Counted from the stretch's first letter, positions 7,489 to 16,433 are shown. The stretch is 36,295 nt of DNA from Actinomycetes bacterium (GCA_021790675.1 JAJYGN010000002.1:1-36295), one strand, 5' to 3'. Translations and numbers: made by a program. Notes: a model not told the origin generated them from the sequence alone.

Positions 7489-8190
7489 GTGACCGACGTG
7501 ACCGACGCCACCTTTGCCACCGCCGTCATCGAACGCTCCCGCAGCGTGCCCGTGGTGGTCGATCTCTGGGCAGCGTGGTGCGGCCCGTGCAAGACGCTGA
7601 CGCCGACTCTCGAGAAGGTCGTCGCCGAAATGGGCGGGTCCGTCGAGCTCGCCAAGGTCGACGTCGATGCGAATCCTCAGGTCGCACGGGCCTTCGCCGT
7701 ACAGTCCATTCCCTCAGTGTTCGCCCTCAAGGACGGCCAGGTCGTCGACTCCTTCGTGGGCGCGCTGCCCGAGAAGGCGGTGCGAGAGTTCATCACCAAG
7801 CTGGCTCCCGCCGGGTCCCCCCTCGAGGAACTAGTCGCGGCCGGCGACGAGGTCTCCCTGCGCCGCGCGCTCGAGATCGACCCCGGCCACGCCGGAGCCG
7901 CCAGCGCTTTGGGCGAGGTCCTGCTGCGCGAGAATCGTCTCGACGAGCTCGCCGTGCTGGTCGACTCCCTCGCGGGCAGCGTCGCCAACCAACTGCGCGC
8001 GCGCCTGCAGCTCGCACGCGAAGGGGTGAGCCTCTCGGGTGACGTGGATCTCGTCCTCGAGCACCTGCTCGATCAGACCGGCGTCGATCCCTCCGCGAAG
8101 GATCACCTGCTCGTCATACTCGACGCCCTGGGACCCGAGGACCCGCGCTACGTGTCCTACCGGCGCCGCCTGGCCAACCGCCTCTACTAG
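7489..8190 (+). CDS. Thioredoxin-TPR protein (CnoX/YbbN-like)
   Basis: A 233-residue fusion of an N-terminal thioredoxin domain (active site WCGPC, residues 30-34; cis-Pro at 75 in QSIPSVF) and a helical C-terminal half (from about residue 110) made of TPR-like repeats (SLRRALEIDPGHAGAASALG and following). This is the architecture of CnoX/YbbN, which holds oxidised or unfolding clients and passes them to chaperones. Unlike E. coli YbbN, both redox cysteines are present, so disulfide reductase activity is likely. The GTG start follows a TAGGCT box by 6 bases; a second GTG lies four codons in. The TAG stop overlaps the next GTG start by one base, placing it first in an operon with the folP2-like gene and holA. 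Confidence 0.9.
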   Translation: MTDVTDATFATAVIERSRSVPVVVDLWAAWCGPCKTLTPTLEKVVAEMGGSVELAKVDVDANPQVARAFAVQSIPSVFALKDGQVVDSFVGALPEKAVREFITKLAPAGSPLEELVAAGDEVSLRRALEIDPGHAGAASALGEVLLRENRLDELAVLVDSLAGSVANQLRARLQLAREGVSLSGDVDLVLEHLLDQTGVDPSAKDHLLVILDALGPEDPRYVSYRRRLANRLY

Positions 8191-9047
8191 TGCGGCTCTT
8201 CGAGCCCCGCTCTCCTCTCATCTTCGCGCTCGGGGAGCGACGCTTCGACCTGACGACGCGCGCGCTGGTGATGGGGATCTTGAACCGCACGCCCGATTCC
8301 TTTTACGCGCCTGCGGCGACCTTCGATCTCGACGCGTTCTTCCGTCGCGCCGAGAGCCTGGTGTCCGAGGGTGCCGACATCCTCGACGTGGGCGGGGTGA
8401 AGGCCGGACCTGGTCCCGAGGTCACCGAAGCCGAAGAACTCGAGCGCGTGGTGCCGGCCGTGTCCGAACTCGCCCGACGCTTCGACGTGGCGCTCTCTAT
8501 CGATACGTGGCGCGCGTCGGTGGCGAGCGCCTGCTTCGCCGAGGGGGCGAGCCTCGGCAACGACATCAGCGGTTTCGCCGACCCGAACTATCTGAGCGTC
8601 GCGGCTGAAGCCAAGGCCAGCGTGGTGGCCACCCACATCCGTCTGGCACCGCGGGTGGCCGATCCCACCCCGCACTACGACGACGTCACCGCCACTGTGC
8701 GAGACTTCCTGCTCGAGCGCCGCCGTCGCGCGCTCGAGGCCGGCGTCGGGGAGGATCGCATCGTGCTCGACGCGGGACTCGACCTCGGCAAGACCTCCGC
8801 CCAGTCGCTGCAGTTGCTGCGCGACAGCCCCGTACTGGCCGACCTGGGCTCGCCGCTGTTCCTCTCGGCGTCGAACAAGACCTTTCTCGGCGCGATGTTC
8901 GACCTCGGCGTGACCGAGCGGCGTGAGGCGACGTTGGCGGCGAGCGCGCTGGGCATCGCCGGCGGGGCGCGCGTGCTGCGCGTGCACGACGTCGCGGGCA
9001 CGGTGCGCGTGCGCGACGCGATTCAGGCGATTCTCGAGGCCCGATGA
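8190..9047 (+). CDS. FolP2-type dihydropteroate synthase homologue
   Basis: A 285-residue TIM-barrel protein of the dihydropteroate synthase family. NRTPDSFY is at residues 32-39, DVGGVKAGPG near 66-75, and SIDTW at 103-107. The NRTPDSFY + ATF and GGVKAGPG pattern is that of mycobacterial FolP2, not of the canonical enzyme, which has NVTPDSFSDGG and a GGESTRPG loop that closes over the pterin/p-aminobenzoate site. FolP2 proteins lack demonstrated dihydropteroate synthase activity, so its reaction is uncertain. The C-terminal RVHDVAGTV strand keeps the family end. The start GTG overlaps the thioredoxin stop (TAGTG), and the stop overlaps the holA ATG (ATGA). The gene is thus locked between a redox chaperone and a replication subunit, with no other folate gene nearby. 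Confidence 0.88.
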   Translation: MRLFEPRSPLIFALGERRFDLTTRALVMGILNRTPDSFYAPAATFDLDAFFRRAESLVSEGADILDVGGVKAGPGPEVTEAEELERVVPAVSELARRFDVALSIDTWRASVASACFAEGASLGNDISGFADPNYLSVAAEAKASVVATHIRLAPRVADPTPHYDDVTATVRDFLLERRRRALEAGVGEDRIVLDAGLDLGKTSAQSLQLLRDSPVLADLGSPLFLSASNKTFLGAMFDLGVTERREATLAASALGIAGGARVLRVHDVAGTVRVRDAIQAILEAR

Positions 9048-10033
9048 GCAGCGTCTGCGTCGTGGGCGGCGAGGCCACGATGGTCTACGACGCCTTGCAC
9101 CGCCAGGTCGAACTGGCCCTCGACGGGCTCAACCCGTCGGCGCTGCAGGTCTACACCGCCAAGGACGTTACGACCGGTTCCGAACCGATCCTCGCCAGCG
9201 TCCTCGAGGCGCTCAACACGCCGGGTCTGCTCGCCGAACGCCGCGTGGTCGTGGTGCGCGACGCGCAACTCCTGCTCGCTGACGAGGTGGCCGCTCTGGC
9301 GCAGTGGATGCAGTCGGGGGCGGCCGACGCCGACCTCCTCCTCGCCGTGGTGGGCGCTAAGAGCCACAAGCTGGTCAAGGCCGCCGCAACGGTGGTCGAC
9401 GTCAACGTCGGATCGCGCCTCGACGACCGAGCCGAGTTCGTCGCCACGACGCTCGCCAGCTACGGCGTGGGACTCGCGCGCGACGACGCGCGCCGCGTCG
9501 CCGAGGTGGTGGGCGACGACGTGGCGCGGGTCGACGCGCTCGCGCGGACCCTGCGCTCGATCTACGGCGAGCGGTCGGTGCGATACGTCGACCTCGAGCC
9601 CTACCTGGGCGACGCGGGAGACCTGCCCGAGTGGGACCTGACCGACGCGATCGACGCCGGCGACGCCACGAAGGCGCTCGAGGTGGCGCGGCGCATGCTC
9701 GACTCGCGCAGCCGTGTGGGCCTGCAGATCGTGAACCTGCTCCAGCGCTACTACCTGCGCCTGGCCCGTTTGGAGGGCAGCGGCGCGCGAACGGCCGAGG
9801 ACGCGGCGTCTCTGCTTGGGATCAAGGCCTATCCCGCGGGCAAGGCACTGCGCTCGGCAACGCGTTTAGGCGGCGCCCGCCTGGGGGCCGCGCTCTCCCT
9901 GATCGCCCGGGCTGACGAGGATCTAAAGGGCGGGGTCGACTACGGGCGCGACCCCGAGAGCGACGCGGACGTCACTGACGCCACGGTCATCGAAGTGCTG
10001 GTGGCGCGCCTGGCCCGGATGGGCCGGCGTTAG
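9044..10033 (+). CDS. holA: DNA polymerase III delta subunit
   Basis: A 329-residue protein matching HolA, the clamp-loader subunit that opens the beta sliding clamp. Features are an N-terminal domain without a functional Walker A loop (VCVVGGEATMVYDAL), the RRVVVVRDAQLLLADEV strand-helix in the middle of the AAA-like fold, and a helical C-terminal collar domain (LDSRSRVGLQIVNLLQRYY, then LGIKAYPAGKAL) typical of the family. Family assignment rests on this pattern, the length and gene context next to rpsT, a very common neighbour of holA. The ATG overlaps the upstream stop (ATGA). The TAG stop (10031-10033) overlaps the convergent rpsT stop by three bases. Confidence 0.9.
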   Translation: MSSVCVVGGEATMVYDALHRQVELALDGLNPSALQVYTAKDVTTGSEPILASVLEALNTPGLLAERRVVVVRDAQLLLADEVAALAQWMQSGAADADLLLAVVGAKSHKLVKAAATVVDVNVGSRLDDRAEFVATTLASYGVGLARDDARRVAEVVGDDVARVDALARTLRSIYGERSVRYVDLEPYLGDAGDLPEWDLTDAIDAGDATKALEVARRMLDSRSRVGLQIVNLLQRYYLRLARLEGSGARTAEDAASLLGIKAYPAGKALRSATRLGGARLGAALSLIARADEDLKGGVDYGRDPESDADVTDATVIEVLVARLARMGRR

Positions 10034-10293
10034 CCGTTGAGCTTGAGGGCGTTGATGCGCCGCTGCAGGCCGCTCTTCTTGTTGGCGGCCTGATTCTTGT
10101 GTATGACGCCCTTGGCGGCGGCGGAGTCGATGCGCTTGATGGCGTTGCGCAGCGCCGTCTCCTCGTTCTCGGTGCCGACGGCGGTGACGGCATTCTTGGT
10201 GCGAGTGCGGATCTCGGACTTGACGGCCTTGTTGCGATCGCGCGCGACGATGTTCTGCTTGTTGCGCTTGATCTGGCTCTTGATATTTGCCAC
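10030..10293 (-). CDS. rpsT: 30S ribosomal protein S20
   Basis: An 87-residue, very basic protein binding 16S rRNA early in 30S assembly. It has the S20 start ANIKSQIKRNKQN, the central KSEIRTRTKNAV, and the tail GVIHKNQAANKKSGLQRRINAL. The GTG at 10293 gives the canonical N-terminus; earlier in-frame starts would add an unrelated extension. A non-ATG start is also seen in E. coli rpsT, where it helps autoregulation. The upstream leader (ACGGGGAATTTTTC) is AT-rich with only a weak Shine-Dalgarno. A TAACCT box at 10344-10349 would give a leader of about 44 bases, making it one of the few genes here that is not leaderless. It diverges from lepA. Confidence 0.97.
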   Translation of the reverse strand: MANIKSQIKRNKQNIVARDRNKAVKSEIRTRTKNAVTAVGTENEETALRNAIKRIDSAAAKGVIHKNQAANKKSGLQRRINALKLNG

Positions 10294-10343
10294 GAAAAAT
10301 TCCCCGTTCTCAGTGCGCCGAAGACCAACGGCGGGCTGAACAA

Positions 10344-10349
10344 GGTTAG
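10344..10349 (-). promoter_or_regulatory. Candidate -10 box TAACCT for rpsT
   Basis: TAACCT on the minus strand, 50 bases before the GTG start, implying a real 5' leader of about 44 bases, which is unusual in this window. No clear -35 element is seen. Confidence 0.35.
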
Positions 10350-10394
10350 CAGGCCCGACCAGGCCCCTCCACATCGATTGTTCGAGGCGACGGG

Positions 10395-10400
10395 TAGCCT
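10395..10400 (+). promoter_or_regulatory. Candidate -10 box TAGCCT for lepA
   Basis: GGGTAGCCT followed by nine bases and GTG at 10410. The transcript would have only a 2 to 4 base leader. Confidence 0.4.
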
Positions 10401-10409
10401 AAGAGGACC

Positions 10410-12215
10410 GTGGCAACTCCTCCTCGTGGCGTCGACGCCAGCAAAATTCGGAACTTTTCCATCATTTCCCACGTCGACCACGGCAAGTCGACCCTCTCGG
10501 ACCGCATCTTGGAGATCACGGGCGCGGTGGATCCGCGCCTCATGCGCGCCCAATACCTCGACTCGATGGACATCGAGCGCGAGCGTGGCATCACCATCAA
10601 GGCCCAGAACGTGCGCGTGCACTTCGAGGGCCACATTCTCCAGCTGATCGACACCCCGGGCCACGTGGACTTCGGCTACGAGGTGTCGCGCTCGCTCGCG
10701 GCGTGCGAGGGAGCGATCCTCCTCGTCGACGCCAGCCAGGGCATCCAGGCCCAGACACTCGCCAACTGCTATCAGGCGATCGAGCACAACCTCGAGATCG
10801 TGGCCGTCCTCAACAAGATCGACTTGCCCGCGGCCGACCCGGAGCGCTGCAAGGACGAGCTCGAGCGGGTTCTCGGACTCGCCGCCGCCGACGTCCTCTC
10901 GATCTCAGCTAAGACCGGCGAGGGGGTGCGCGAGTTGCTCGAGGCGGTGATCGCGCGGATCCCGGCCCCGGTGGGCGACCCCCACGCGCCGCTGCGCGCC
11001 CTCATCTTCGACTCGTCCTACGACCAGTACCGCGGGGTCATCAGCTCGATCCGCGTGGTCGAGGGGACGCTGCGCGACGACGTCAAGATCCGCATGATGC
11101 AGGCGGGCTCGAACCACGAGGTCGAAGAGCTCGGCGTGCGGTCCCCGGTGATGACCCCAGTGTCTCAATTGGGACCCGGCGAGGTGGGCTACATCGTCGC
11201 CGGGATCAAGGACGTCGGGGGAGCGCGCTCGGGCGAGACCATCACCGAGGCGGCCCGTCCGGCGGCCGCGCCGCTCGAGGGCTATCGCGACCCCAAGCCG
11301 ATGGTCTTTTGCGGCATCTATCCCATCGACGGCGACGACCTGGGCGACCTGCGCGACTCCTTGGACAAGCTCAAGCTCAACGATGCCTCGATCACCTATG
11401 AGCCGGAGTCCTCGCGGGCGCTGGGATTCGGGTTTCGCTGCGGCTTTCTCGGGCTGTTGCACATGGAGATCGTGCGCGAACGCTTGGAACGCGAGTTCGA
11501 CCTCGATCTCATCGCCACGGCGCCCTCGGTGGCCTATCGCGCCTATCTCACCGACGGCACCGAGGTCGACATCGACAACCCGACGGACTTGCCCGATTCG
11601 AGTCGGCTGGACCACATCGACGAGCCGATGCTCGAGATCTCGATCCTGACCCCGAGCGAGTACCTGGGCACGGTGATGGATTTGTGCCAGTCGCGCCGTG
11701 CCGAGATGATCAAGATGGACTATCTCTCCGCCGAACGGGTCGAGCTGCGCTACACGATCCCCCTGGCCGAGGTCGTGATCGACTTCTTCGACGCCTTGAA
11801 GAGCCGAACCAAGGGTTACGCCAGCCTCGACTACGAGCCCCACGGTTACGTCACCTCGAACCTCGTGCGCGTGGATCTGCTGATCAACCACGAGCCGGTC
11901 GACGCCTTCTCGACGATCGTGCATCGCTCCAACGCCGAGTACTACGGACGCAAGATGGCCGAGCGCCTACGCGAGTTGATCCCGCGCCAGATGTTCGACG
12001 TGCCGATCCAGGCGGCGATCGGCGGGCGCGTGATTGCCCGCGAGACGGTCAAGGCTCGGCGCAAGGACGTTCTGGCCAAGTGCTACGGGGGCGACATCAC
12101 TCGTAAGCGCAAGCTCCTCGAGAAGCAAAAGGAGGGCAAGAAGCGCATGAAGAACCTCGGTCGCGTGGAAGTGCCCCAGGAGGCCTTCGTGGCCGCCTTG
12201 AAGCTCGAGGACTAG
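10410..12215 (+). CDS. lepA: Elongation factor 4 (LepA) GTPase
   Basis: A 601-residue translational GTPase that acts on the 70S ribosome, implicated in back-translocation and 30S biogenesis. G-domain motifs are HVDHGKST (21-28, P-loop), DTPGH (81-85) and NKID (135-138). Then come domain II, the elongation-factor-G-like domains III and V ([14 protein letters not shown]), and the LepA-specific C-terminal domain ([26 protein letters not shown]-like tail), which is diagnostic. The length is normal. The start is GTG at 10410. The stop at 12213-12215 lies 34 bases before the CIRCE element of hrcA, so the heat-shock genes probably have their own promoter in addition to any read-through. Confidence 0.98.
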   Translation: MATPPRGVDASKIRNFSIISHVDHGKSTLSDRILEITGAVDPRLMRAQYLDSMDIERERGITIKAQNVRVHFEGHILQLIDTPGHVDFGYEVSRSLAACEGAILLVDASQGIQAQTLANCYQAIEHNLEIVAVLNKIDLPAADPERCKDELERVLGLAAADVLSISAKTGEGVRELLEAVIARIPAPVGDPHAPLRALIFDSSYDQYRGVISSIRVVEGTLRDDVKIRMMQAGSNHEVEELGVRSPVMTPVSQLGPGEVGYIVAGIKDVGGARSGETITEAARPAAAPLEGYRDPKPMVFCGIYPIDGDDLGDLRDSLDKLKLNDASITYEPESSRALGFGFRCGFLGLLHMEIVRERLEREFDLDLIATAPSVAYRAYLTDGTEVDIDNPTDLPDSSRLDHIDEPMLEISILTPSEYLGTVMDLCQSRRAEMIKMDYLSAERVELRYTIPLAEVVIDFFDALKSRTKGYASLDYEPHGYVTSNLVRVDLLINHEPVDAFSTIVHRSNAEYYGRKMAERLRELIPRQMFDVPIQAAIGGRVIARETVKARRKDVLAKCYGGDITRKRKLLEKQKEGKKRMKNLGRVEVPQEAFVAALKLED

Positions 12216-12249
12216 CCCGGGCTCACCTTTGGCGTCGAACACGTTCGTG

Positions 12250-12276
12250 TTAGCACTCGGTAGAATCGAGTGCTAA
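12250..12276. promoter_or_regulatory. CIRCE element (HrcA operator), perfect
   Basis: TTAGCACTC-N9-GAGTGCTAA matches the CIRCE consensus exactly, and the arms extend to ten bases with flanking G and C (12249-12277). The nine-base spacer contains TAGAAT (12261-12266), a good -10 box that would start transcription around 12273, inside the right arm. HrcA binding here would therefore cover the promoter core. It sits 11 bases before the hrcA start codon, implying autoregulation of hrcA-dnaJ and the genes behind them. Confidence 0.97.
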
Positions 12277-12277
12277 C

Positions 12278-12284
12278 AAGGAGG
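12278..12284 (+). promoter_or_regulatory. Shine-Dalgarno of hrcA
   Basis: AAGGAGG directly abuts the right CIRCE arm and is three bases from the ATG at 12288. It decides the start: the in-frame GTG at 12270 lies inside the operator and has no ribosome site. Confidence 0.7.
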
Positions 12285-12287
12285 CAC

Positions 12288-13337
12288 ATGGCTCGTCGCG
12301 TCGCGAAACCCCCGGCGTCAGCGGATCTCGACGCGCGCAAGGCGACGATCCTTGAGGCCGTTGTGACCGAGCACATCGACACGGCCCAGCCGGTCGGCTC
12401 GTCCTCGGTGGCCTCCAGCGCCGACCTCTCCGTCTCACCGGCGACCGTGCGCAGCGAGATGGTGGCCTTAGAGCGCGAGGGCTATCTCGCTCAGCCCCAC
12501 ACCTCGGCCGGGCGGGTACCGACCGACAAGGGGTATCGCTACTTCGTTGACCACCTCAGCGACGCCACCGTGGGCTCGGCCCAGCAGCGCCAGGTCGCCG
12601 AGTTCTTCGCCCACGTGCGCGGCGAAGTCGAGGACGTTCTCGAGCAAACCTCGACGCTGCTCAGCGAGATGACGAACTACACCTCGTTGGTGGTCGGAGC
12701 CGGTCACGGCCACGCCACGATCCTCTCGGCCCAGCTGGTCAGTCTCGACGCTAACCACCAACTGCTGGTCACCGTCTTCTCCGACGGTGCGGTCACCAAG
12801 CACAGCGTCTTCACCCCCTACGCGGTGATGCCGAGCGACGTGGCCGAGGCTTCGCGCCAGATCAACGCCCTGCTCCTCGGGACCTCGCTCGAGCACCGCG
12901 TCCAGGTGCCCTCGCGCACCGATCAGGTCGCGAGCCTGGTGCGCGACGCGGTTGCGACCCTGCACGCCGAGTCGCCGACGGTCGAGGGCGAGCAGGTTTT
13001 CATCGGGGGATCCTCGCGAGTGGCTGAGGCCTTCAATGGCGTCGAGACGGTGCGCAAGGTTCTCGCCATCCTCGAACAGGAGTTGCTCGTGGTCTCTCTG
13101 GTCCAAGACGTCCTCGAGTCGGGGTCGTCGGTCGCCATCGGTAGCGAGCACGGATTCGAGTCACTCGCCTCGTGCGCGCTGATCGTCGCGCCGGTCACCA
13201 TCGACGGCCAGCGCGCTGGCGCGGTAGGCCTTCTTGGGCCGACGCGTATGAAGTACCGCGAGGCCCTCGCGGCGGCCCAGCTGGTCTCAGAGCAGCTGTC
13301 GCGCCACTTCATCGGAGAGGACGAACGTGTCCAGTGA
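12288..13337 (+). CDS. hrcA: Heat-inducible transcription repressor HrcA
   Basis: A 349-residue repressor that binds CIRCE and is folded by GroEL/ES, so it releases DNA under heat stress. The N-terminal winged helix includes the recognition segment SPATVRSEM (50-58) and the wing [14 protein letters not shown] (71-84), both hallmarks of HrcA. A GAF-like dimerisation domain follows, with [17 protein letters not shown] and a C-terminal [22 protein letters not shown] at 12288 is chosen over the upstream GTG because of the AAGGAGG site and the position of CIRCE. The 3' end overlaps the dnaJ start by 11 bases. Its own perfect CIRCE lies immediately upstream, a standard autoregulatory loop; groEL and dnaK are not in the window. 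Confidence 0.97.
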   Translation: MARRVAKPPASADLDARKATILEAVVTEHIDTAQPVGSSSVASSADLSVSPATVRSEMVALEREGYLAQPHTSAGRVPTDKGYRYFVDHLSDATVGSAQQRQVAEFFAHVRGEVEDVLEQTSTLLSEMTNYTSLVVGAGHGHATILSAQLVSLDANHQLLVTVFSDGAVTKHSVFTPYAVMPSDVAEASRQINALLLGTSLEHRVQVPSRTDQVASLVRDAVATLHAESPTVEGEQVFIGGSSRVAEAFNGVETVRKVLAILEQELLVVSLVQDVLESGSSVAIGSEHGFESLASCALIVAPVTIDGQRAGAVGLLGPTRMKYREALAAAQLVSEQLSRHFIGEDERVQ

Positions 13338-14409
13338 CCTCTACGAGGTCCTCGGCGTCACGCGCGACGCTTCGGCTGAGGACATCAAGCGCGCCTATCG
13401 CCAGCTCGCGCGCCAGTACCACCCCGACGCGAACCCCGACCCCACGGCCGAGGCTCGCTTCAAAGAGGTTTCCCAGGCCTACGAGATCCTTTCGGATGCG
13501 GAGCGCCGAGCGAACTACGACCGCTTCGGCTCGGCCGACGCCCAGAGTCCCTTCGGCGCCGGCTCGGTCCAAGACATCTTCGACATGTTCTTCGGCGGCG
13601 GCCAGCGCGGCGGTCGCCGCGGGCCCCAGCCCGGCCCCGACGCGGAGATCTCCCTCGAGATCACCCTGGAGGAGGCGGCCTTCGGCGCGACGCGCGACGT
13701 GACCGTGAACCTGCCCCATCGCTGTGGCACTTGCAGCGGATCGGGGGCGGCGCCGGGCACCTCAGCGGTCACCTGTGAGGAGTGCGGCGGCGCCGGCGAG
13801 GTTCGACGGGTGCGCAACTCGATCCTCGGCCAGATGGTGACCTCGATGGCCTGTTCGCGCTGTGACGGCTGGGGGACGCGGATCACGTCGCCGTGCCCGG
13901 ACTGCCAAGGTGACGGACGCGTGCGCACGACCTCGGTGCTCTCGGTGCAGATCCCGGCCGGCGTCGAGGACGGTTCGACCATGCGCCTGGCTGACCGGGG
14001 TCCTGCGGGACCGCGCGGCGGCCCCAACGGTCGTCTCTACGTTCACCTGAGTGTGGCGCCCGACGCGCGATTCGAGCGCGTAGGCGACGACCTTCATCAC
14101 GAGGCTCACGTCGCCTTCACCCAGGCGGCGCTGGGCGCGAGCATCGAGGTGCCGACTCTAACCGGCACCCTGGTCCTCGACGTCGAGCCGGGCAGTCAGA
14201 ACGGCACCGTCCAGCGCATTCGGCACGAGGGCGTCGAGCACCTGCACGGTCGCGGTCGCGGTGACCTCTATGTGCACCTGGTCGTGGACGTGCCCCGCGA
14301 GCTTGACGAGACGTCGGCGGACCTGCTGCGCCAGCTCGCCGCGCACCGCGAGGAGATCGTGCGCGAAGAGCCTACGGGCCTCTTCGGCCGACGCAAGGCG
14401 AAGCGATGA
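13327..14409 (+). CDS. dnaJ: Chaperone protein DnaJ (type I, DnaJ2-like)
   Basis: A 360-residue Hsp40 that stimulates DnaK ATPase and delivers clients. It has a J domain with HPD at 32-34 and a glycine-rich stretch ([12 protein letters not shown], about 88-100). The zinc domain has four CxxC repeats starting at C133 (CGTCSGSG), C150 (CEECGGAG), C176 (CSRCDGWG) and C190 (CPDCQGDG); the third repeat has Asp instead of Gly after its second Cys. Two beta-rich substrate domains follow. The gene lies directly after hrcA, the actinobacterial DnaJ2 position, with an 11-base overlap. The GTG start is preceded by GGAGAGGA. The stop overlaps the rsmE ATG (ATGA). It is likely under CIRCE/HrcA control. 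Confidence 0.96.
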   Translation: MSSDLYEVLGVTRDASAEDIKRAYRQLARQYHPDANPDPTAEARFKEVSQAYEILSDAERRANYDRFGSADAQSPFGAGSVQDIFDMFFGGGQRGGRRGPQPGPDAEISLEITLEEAAFGATRDVTVNLPHRCGTCSGSGAAPGTSAVTCEECGGAGEVRRVRNSILGQMVTSMACSRCDGWGTRITSPCPDCQGDGRVRTTSVLSVQIPAGVEDGSTMRLADRGPAGPRGGPNGRLYVHLSVAPDARFERVGDDLHHEAHVAFTQAALGASIEVPTLTGTLVLDVEPGSQNGTVQRIRHEGVEHLHGRGRGDLYVHLVVDVPRELDETSADLLRQLAAHREEIVREEPTGLFGRRKAKR

Positions 14410-15116
14410 CCCAGCAGGAGTGGTCGCGTCGGGTCGCGGCCCTCGGGCAGTTCCGTGTCGCCGATCCCGCGTTCCCGGCGCTCTCGCGCGACGACGATCA
14501 CCACCTGCGACGGGTGTTGCGCGCCAGCGTGGGCGAGGAGATCGTCGTCACCAACGGCGGCGGCGACTGGGCTTTTGCGACCGTTGGCGACGCGGGTCTC
14601 GAACGAGCGAGCGACGTCGCAGTGGATCCCGCGCCCGAGCCGATCACCCTCTACCTGGCGCCGGTCAAGGGCGAGCGCGGCGAGTGGGCGATCGCCAAGG
14701 CCACCGAGCTCGGGGTGACCCGCGTGGTGCCGCTGGTGTGCGCGCGTCTCACGGTGGCTTTTCGCGGTGACTACGCGACCAAGACTCTCGCGCGCTGGCG
14801 CCGAATCTCGAAGGAGTCCGCCGGCCAGTGCCGTCGCACCTATGACGTGCTGATCGACGAGCCCGTGAAGGTGGTCGACGTGCCCGACGAGGTGGCGGTG
14901 GCCGACTTCGGCGGGACCGCGGCCTGGGCGCCGGTTCGCGCGGTGGCGATCGGCCCCGAGGGCGGCTGGGCGCCCGGGGAGTGGGGCGAGACGCGCGTGC
15001 GCGTGGGACTGGGCTCGAGCGTTCTGCGCGCTGAGACGGCCGCGGTGGCCGCGGCGACGCTGATGGCGGCCGCGCGCGACGGGTGGGGAAGCACCGCGGC
15101 GGCGGGGAATCGGTAA
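14406..15116 (+). CDS. rsmE: 16S rRNA m3U1498 methyltransferase
   Basis: A 236-residue SPOUT methyltransferase that methylates N3 of U1498 in 16S rRNA. It has an N-terminal PUA-like domain ([20 protein letters not shown]) and a C-terminal trefoil-knot domain with GPEGGW at 183-188 and the SAM-binding [15 protein letters not shown], both diagnostic. The length is typical. The ATG overlaps the dnaJ stop by four bases (ATGA), indicating translational coupling in the hrcA operon; a dnaJ-rsmE junction is common in bacteria. The stop is 10 bases before the HIT gene, which also has a TANNN-type box of its own. Confidence 0.95.
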   Translation: MTQQEWSRRVAALGQFRVADPAFPALSRDDDHHLRRVLRASVGEEIVVTNGGGDWAFATVGDAGLERASDVAVDPAPEPITLYLAPVKGERGEWAIAKATELGVTRVVPLVCARLTVAFRGDYATKTLARWRRISKESAGQCRRTYDVLIDEPVKVVDVPDEVAVADFGGTAAWAPVRAVAIGPEGGWAPGEWGETRVRVGLGSSVLRAETAAVAAATLMAAARDGWGSTAAAGNR

Positions 15117-15119
15117 AGA
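15114..15119 (+). promoter_or_regulatory. Possible internal -10 box TAAAGA for the HIT-phoH segment
   Basis: CGGTAAAGAT overlaps the rsmE stop codon and is seven bases from the ATG at 15127. It could give an HrcA-independent, leaderless transcript of the downstream half of the operon. Confidence 0.35.
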
Positions 15120-15126
15120 TGAGCGC

Positions 15127-15471
15127 ATGAGCGAGTGTGTCTTCTGCAAGATCGTGGCGGGCGAGATCCCCTCGACGCCGGTGGCCGAGAGCGAGACCGC
15201 TCTGGCCTTCTACGACATCGCCCCCCAGGCGCCGGTGCACGTCCTCGTGATCCCCAAGGTCCACATCACCAGCGCCGACGAGGTGGCCTCGAGCCACGGT
15301 GGAATCGTCGACGACCTCGTCCTGCTCGCCCAGAAGGTCGTCGAGGCCGAGGGCGTGCGCGAGAGCGGATACCGTCTCGTAATCAACGTGGGCGCTGACG
15401 CCCAGATGACCGTCGCCCACCTGCACATCCACGTGCTCGGCGGTCGGCGCCTGGAGTGGCCCCCCGGATGA
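15127..15471 (+). CDS. HIT family (HINT-like) nucleotide hydrolase/transferase
   Basis: A 114-residue histidine-triad protein. The start ECVFCKIVAGEIP and the catalytic triad H98-L-H100-I-H102 followed by VLGGR match the HINT branch, which hydrolyses aminoacyl- or lysyl-AMP and similar nucleoside phosphoramidates as a dimer. The middle residue of the triad is the nucleophile. The length is typical of bacterial HinT. ATG at 15127 has no Shine-Dalgarno but sits just after a TAAAGA box. The stop overlaps the phoH ATG (ATGA). Its place between rsmE and phoH is usual for actinobacteria; the substrate is not indicated by context. Confidence 0.95.
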   Translation: MSECVFCKIVAGEIPSTPVAESETALAFYDIAPQAPVHVLVIPKVHITSADEVASSHGGIVDDLVLLAQKVVEAEGVRESGYRLVINVGADAQMTVAHLHIHVLGGRRLEWPPG

Positions 15472-16433
15472 GCAGCGATGCCTCGACCACCGAGGCCCTC
15501 ACCGTGACGACGTTCGTACCCAACACCCACCTGATGGCCGGCCTCCTGGGCCCGCGCGACGCGTACCTGCGCGTCATCGAGCGGGCCTATCCCCAGTCGG
15601 CGATCCGGGTCCAGGGCAACCAGATCTCGGTGACCGGCCCCGACGCGGCGAAGGTTCTACGGCTCTTCGACGAGCTCGTCCTGGTCCTCGAGTCGGGCCA
15701 GGCGCTCGATTCGGTCAAGGTCGAGCGCACGATCGACATGGTCGATGACGACCTGCGCCCGAGCGAAGTGCTGCGCCACGAGGTCGTGCGCAGCGCCAAG
15801 GGCAAGCCCGTGCGTCCCACGACCGCCGGCCAGAAGCGATACGCCGACGCGATCGACGCCTCCACGGTGACCTTCGGCATCGGCCCGGCGGGCACCGGCA
15901 AGAGCTACCTCGCGGTCGCCGCCGCGGTCCAGGCGCTCAATCGCCGCCAGGTCCAGCGCATCGTCTTGACCCGCCCCGCCGTCGAGGCGGGCGAGCACCT
16001 GGGTTTCCTGCCCGGTGACCTGATGGCCAAGGTCGACCCCTACTTGCGGCCCCTCTATGACGCGCTCTACGACATGGTTGGTCCCGAAGGGGCGGCTCGA
16101 CTGATCGCCAACGGCACCATCGAGGTCGCCCCGCTCGCCTTCATGCGCGGGCGCACGCTCAATGACTCCTTCATCATCCTCGACGAGGCGCAGAACACGA
16201 CGCCCGAGCAGATGAAGATGTTCCTCACGCGCATCGGATTCAATTCCAAGGCGGTCGTCACGGGCGACGTGACCCAGGTGGACCTCAACGGCAAGCGCAG
16301 CGGGCTTGCCGGACTTGAGGGCGTGCTCGGCGAGATCGAGGGCCTCAACTTCGTCTACCTGTCAGCGCGCGACGTGGTACGACACCGCATCGTCGCCGAC
16401 ATCGTCGCCGCCTACGACCGGCAGGACTCATGA
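15468..16433 (+). CDS. phoH: PhoH family ATPase
   Basis: A 321-residue PhoH/PhoL ATPase, likely an RNA-associated NTPase working with YbeY in rRNA processing and quality control. An N-terminal KH-like segment (about residues 25-70) precedes the P-loop GPAGTGKS (139-146). Walker B is LDEAQN with DEAQ from residue 239, followed by TTPEQMKMFLTRIG and the sensor-containing VVTGDVTQVDL. The start is ATG at 15468, overlapping the HIT stop (ATGA); an earlier in-frame codon at 15456 lies within the HIT gene. The stop overlaps the ybeY ATG (ATGA). The phoH-ybeY-CNNM-era order is the classic conserved cluster. Confidence 0.96.
   Translation: MSSDASTTEALTVTTFVPNTHLMAGLLGPRDAYLRVIERAYPQSAIRVQGNQISVTGPDAAKVLRLFDELVLVLESGQALDSVKVERTIDMVDDDLRPSEVLRHEVVRSAKGKPVRPTTAGQKRYADAIDASTVTFGIGPAGTGKSYLAVAAAVQALNRRQVQRIVLTRPAVEAGEHLGFLPGDLMAKVDPYLRPLYDALYDMVGPEGAARLIANGTIEVAPLAFMRGRTLNDSFIILDEAQNTTPEQMKMFLTRIGFNSKAVVTGDVTQVDLNGKRSGLAGLEGVLGEIEGLNFVYLSARDVVRHRIVADIVAAYDRQDS

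Noticed and set aside
12270-12287. Upstream GTG start of hrcA
   Set aside because: It lies inside the CIRCE arm, has no ribosome site and adds six residues foreign to HrcA; ATG at 12288 has AAGGAGG.
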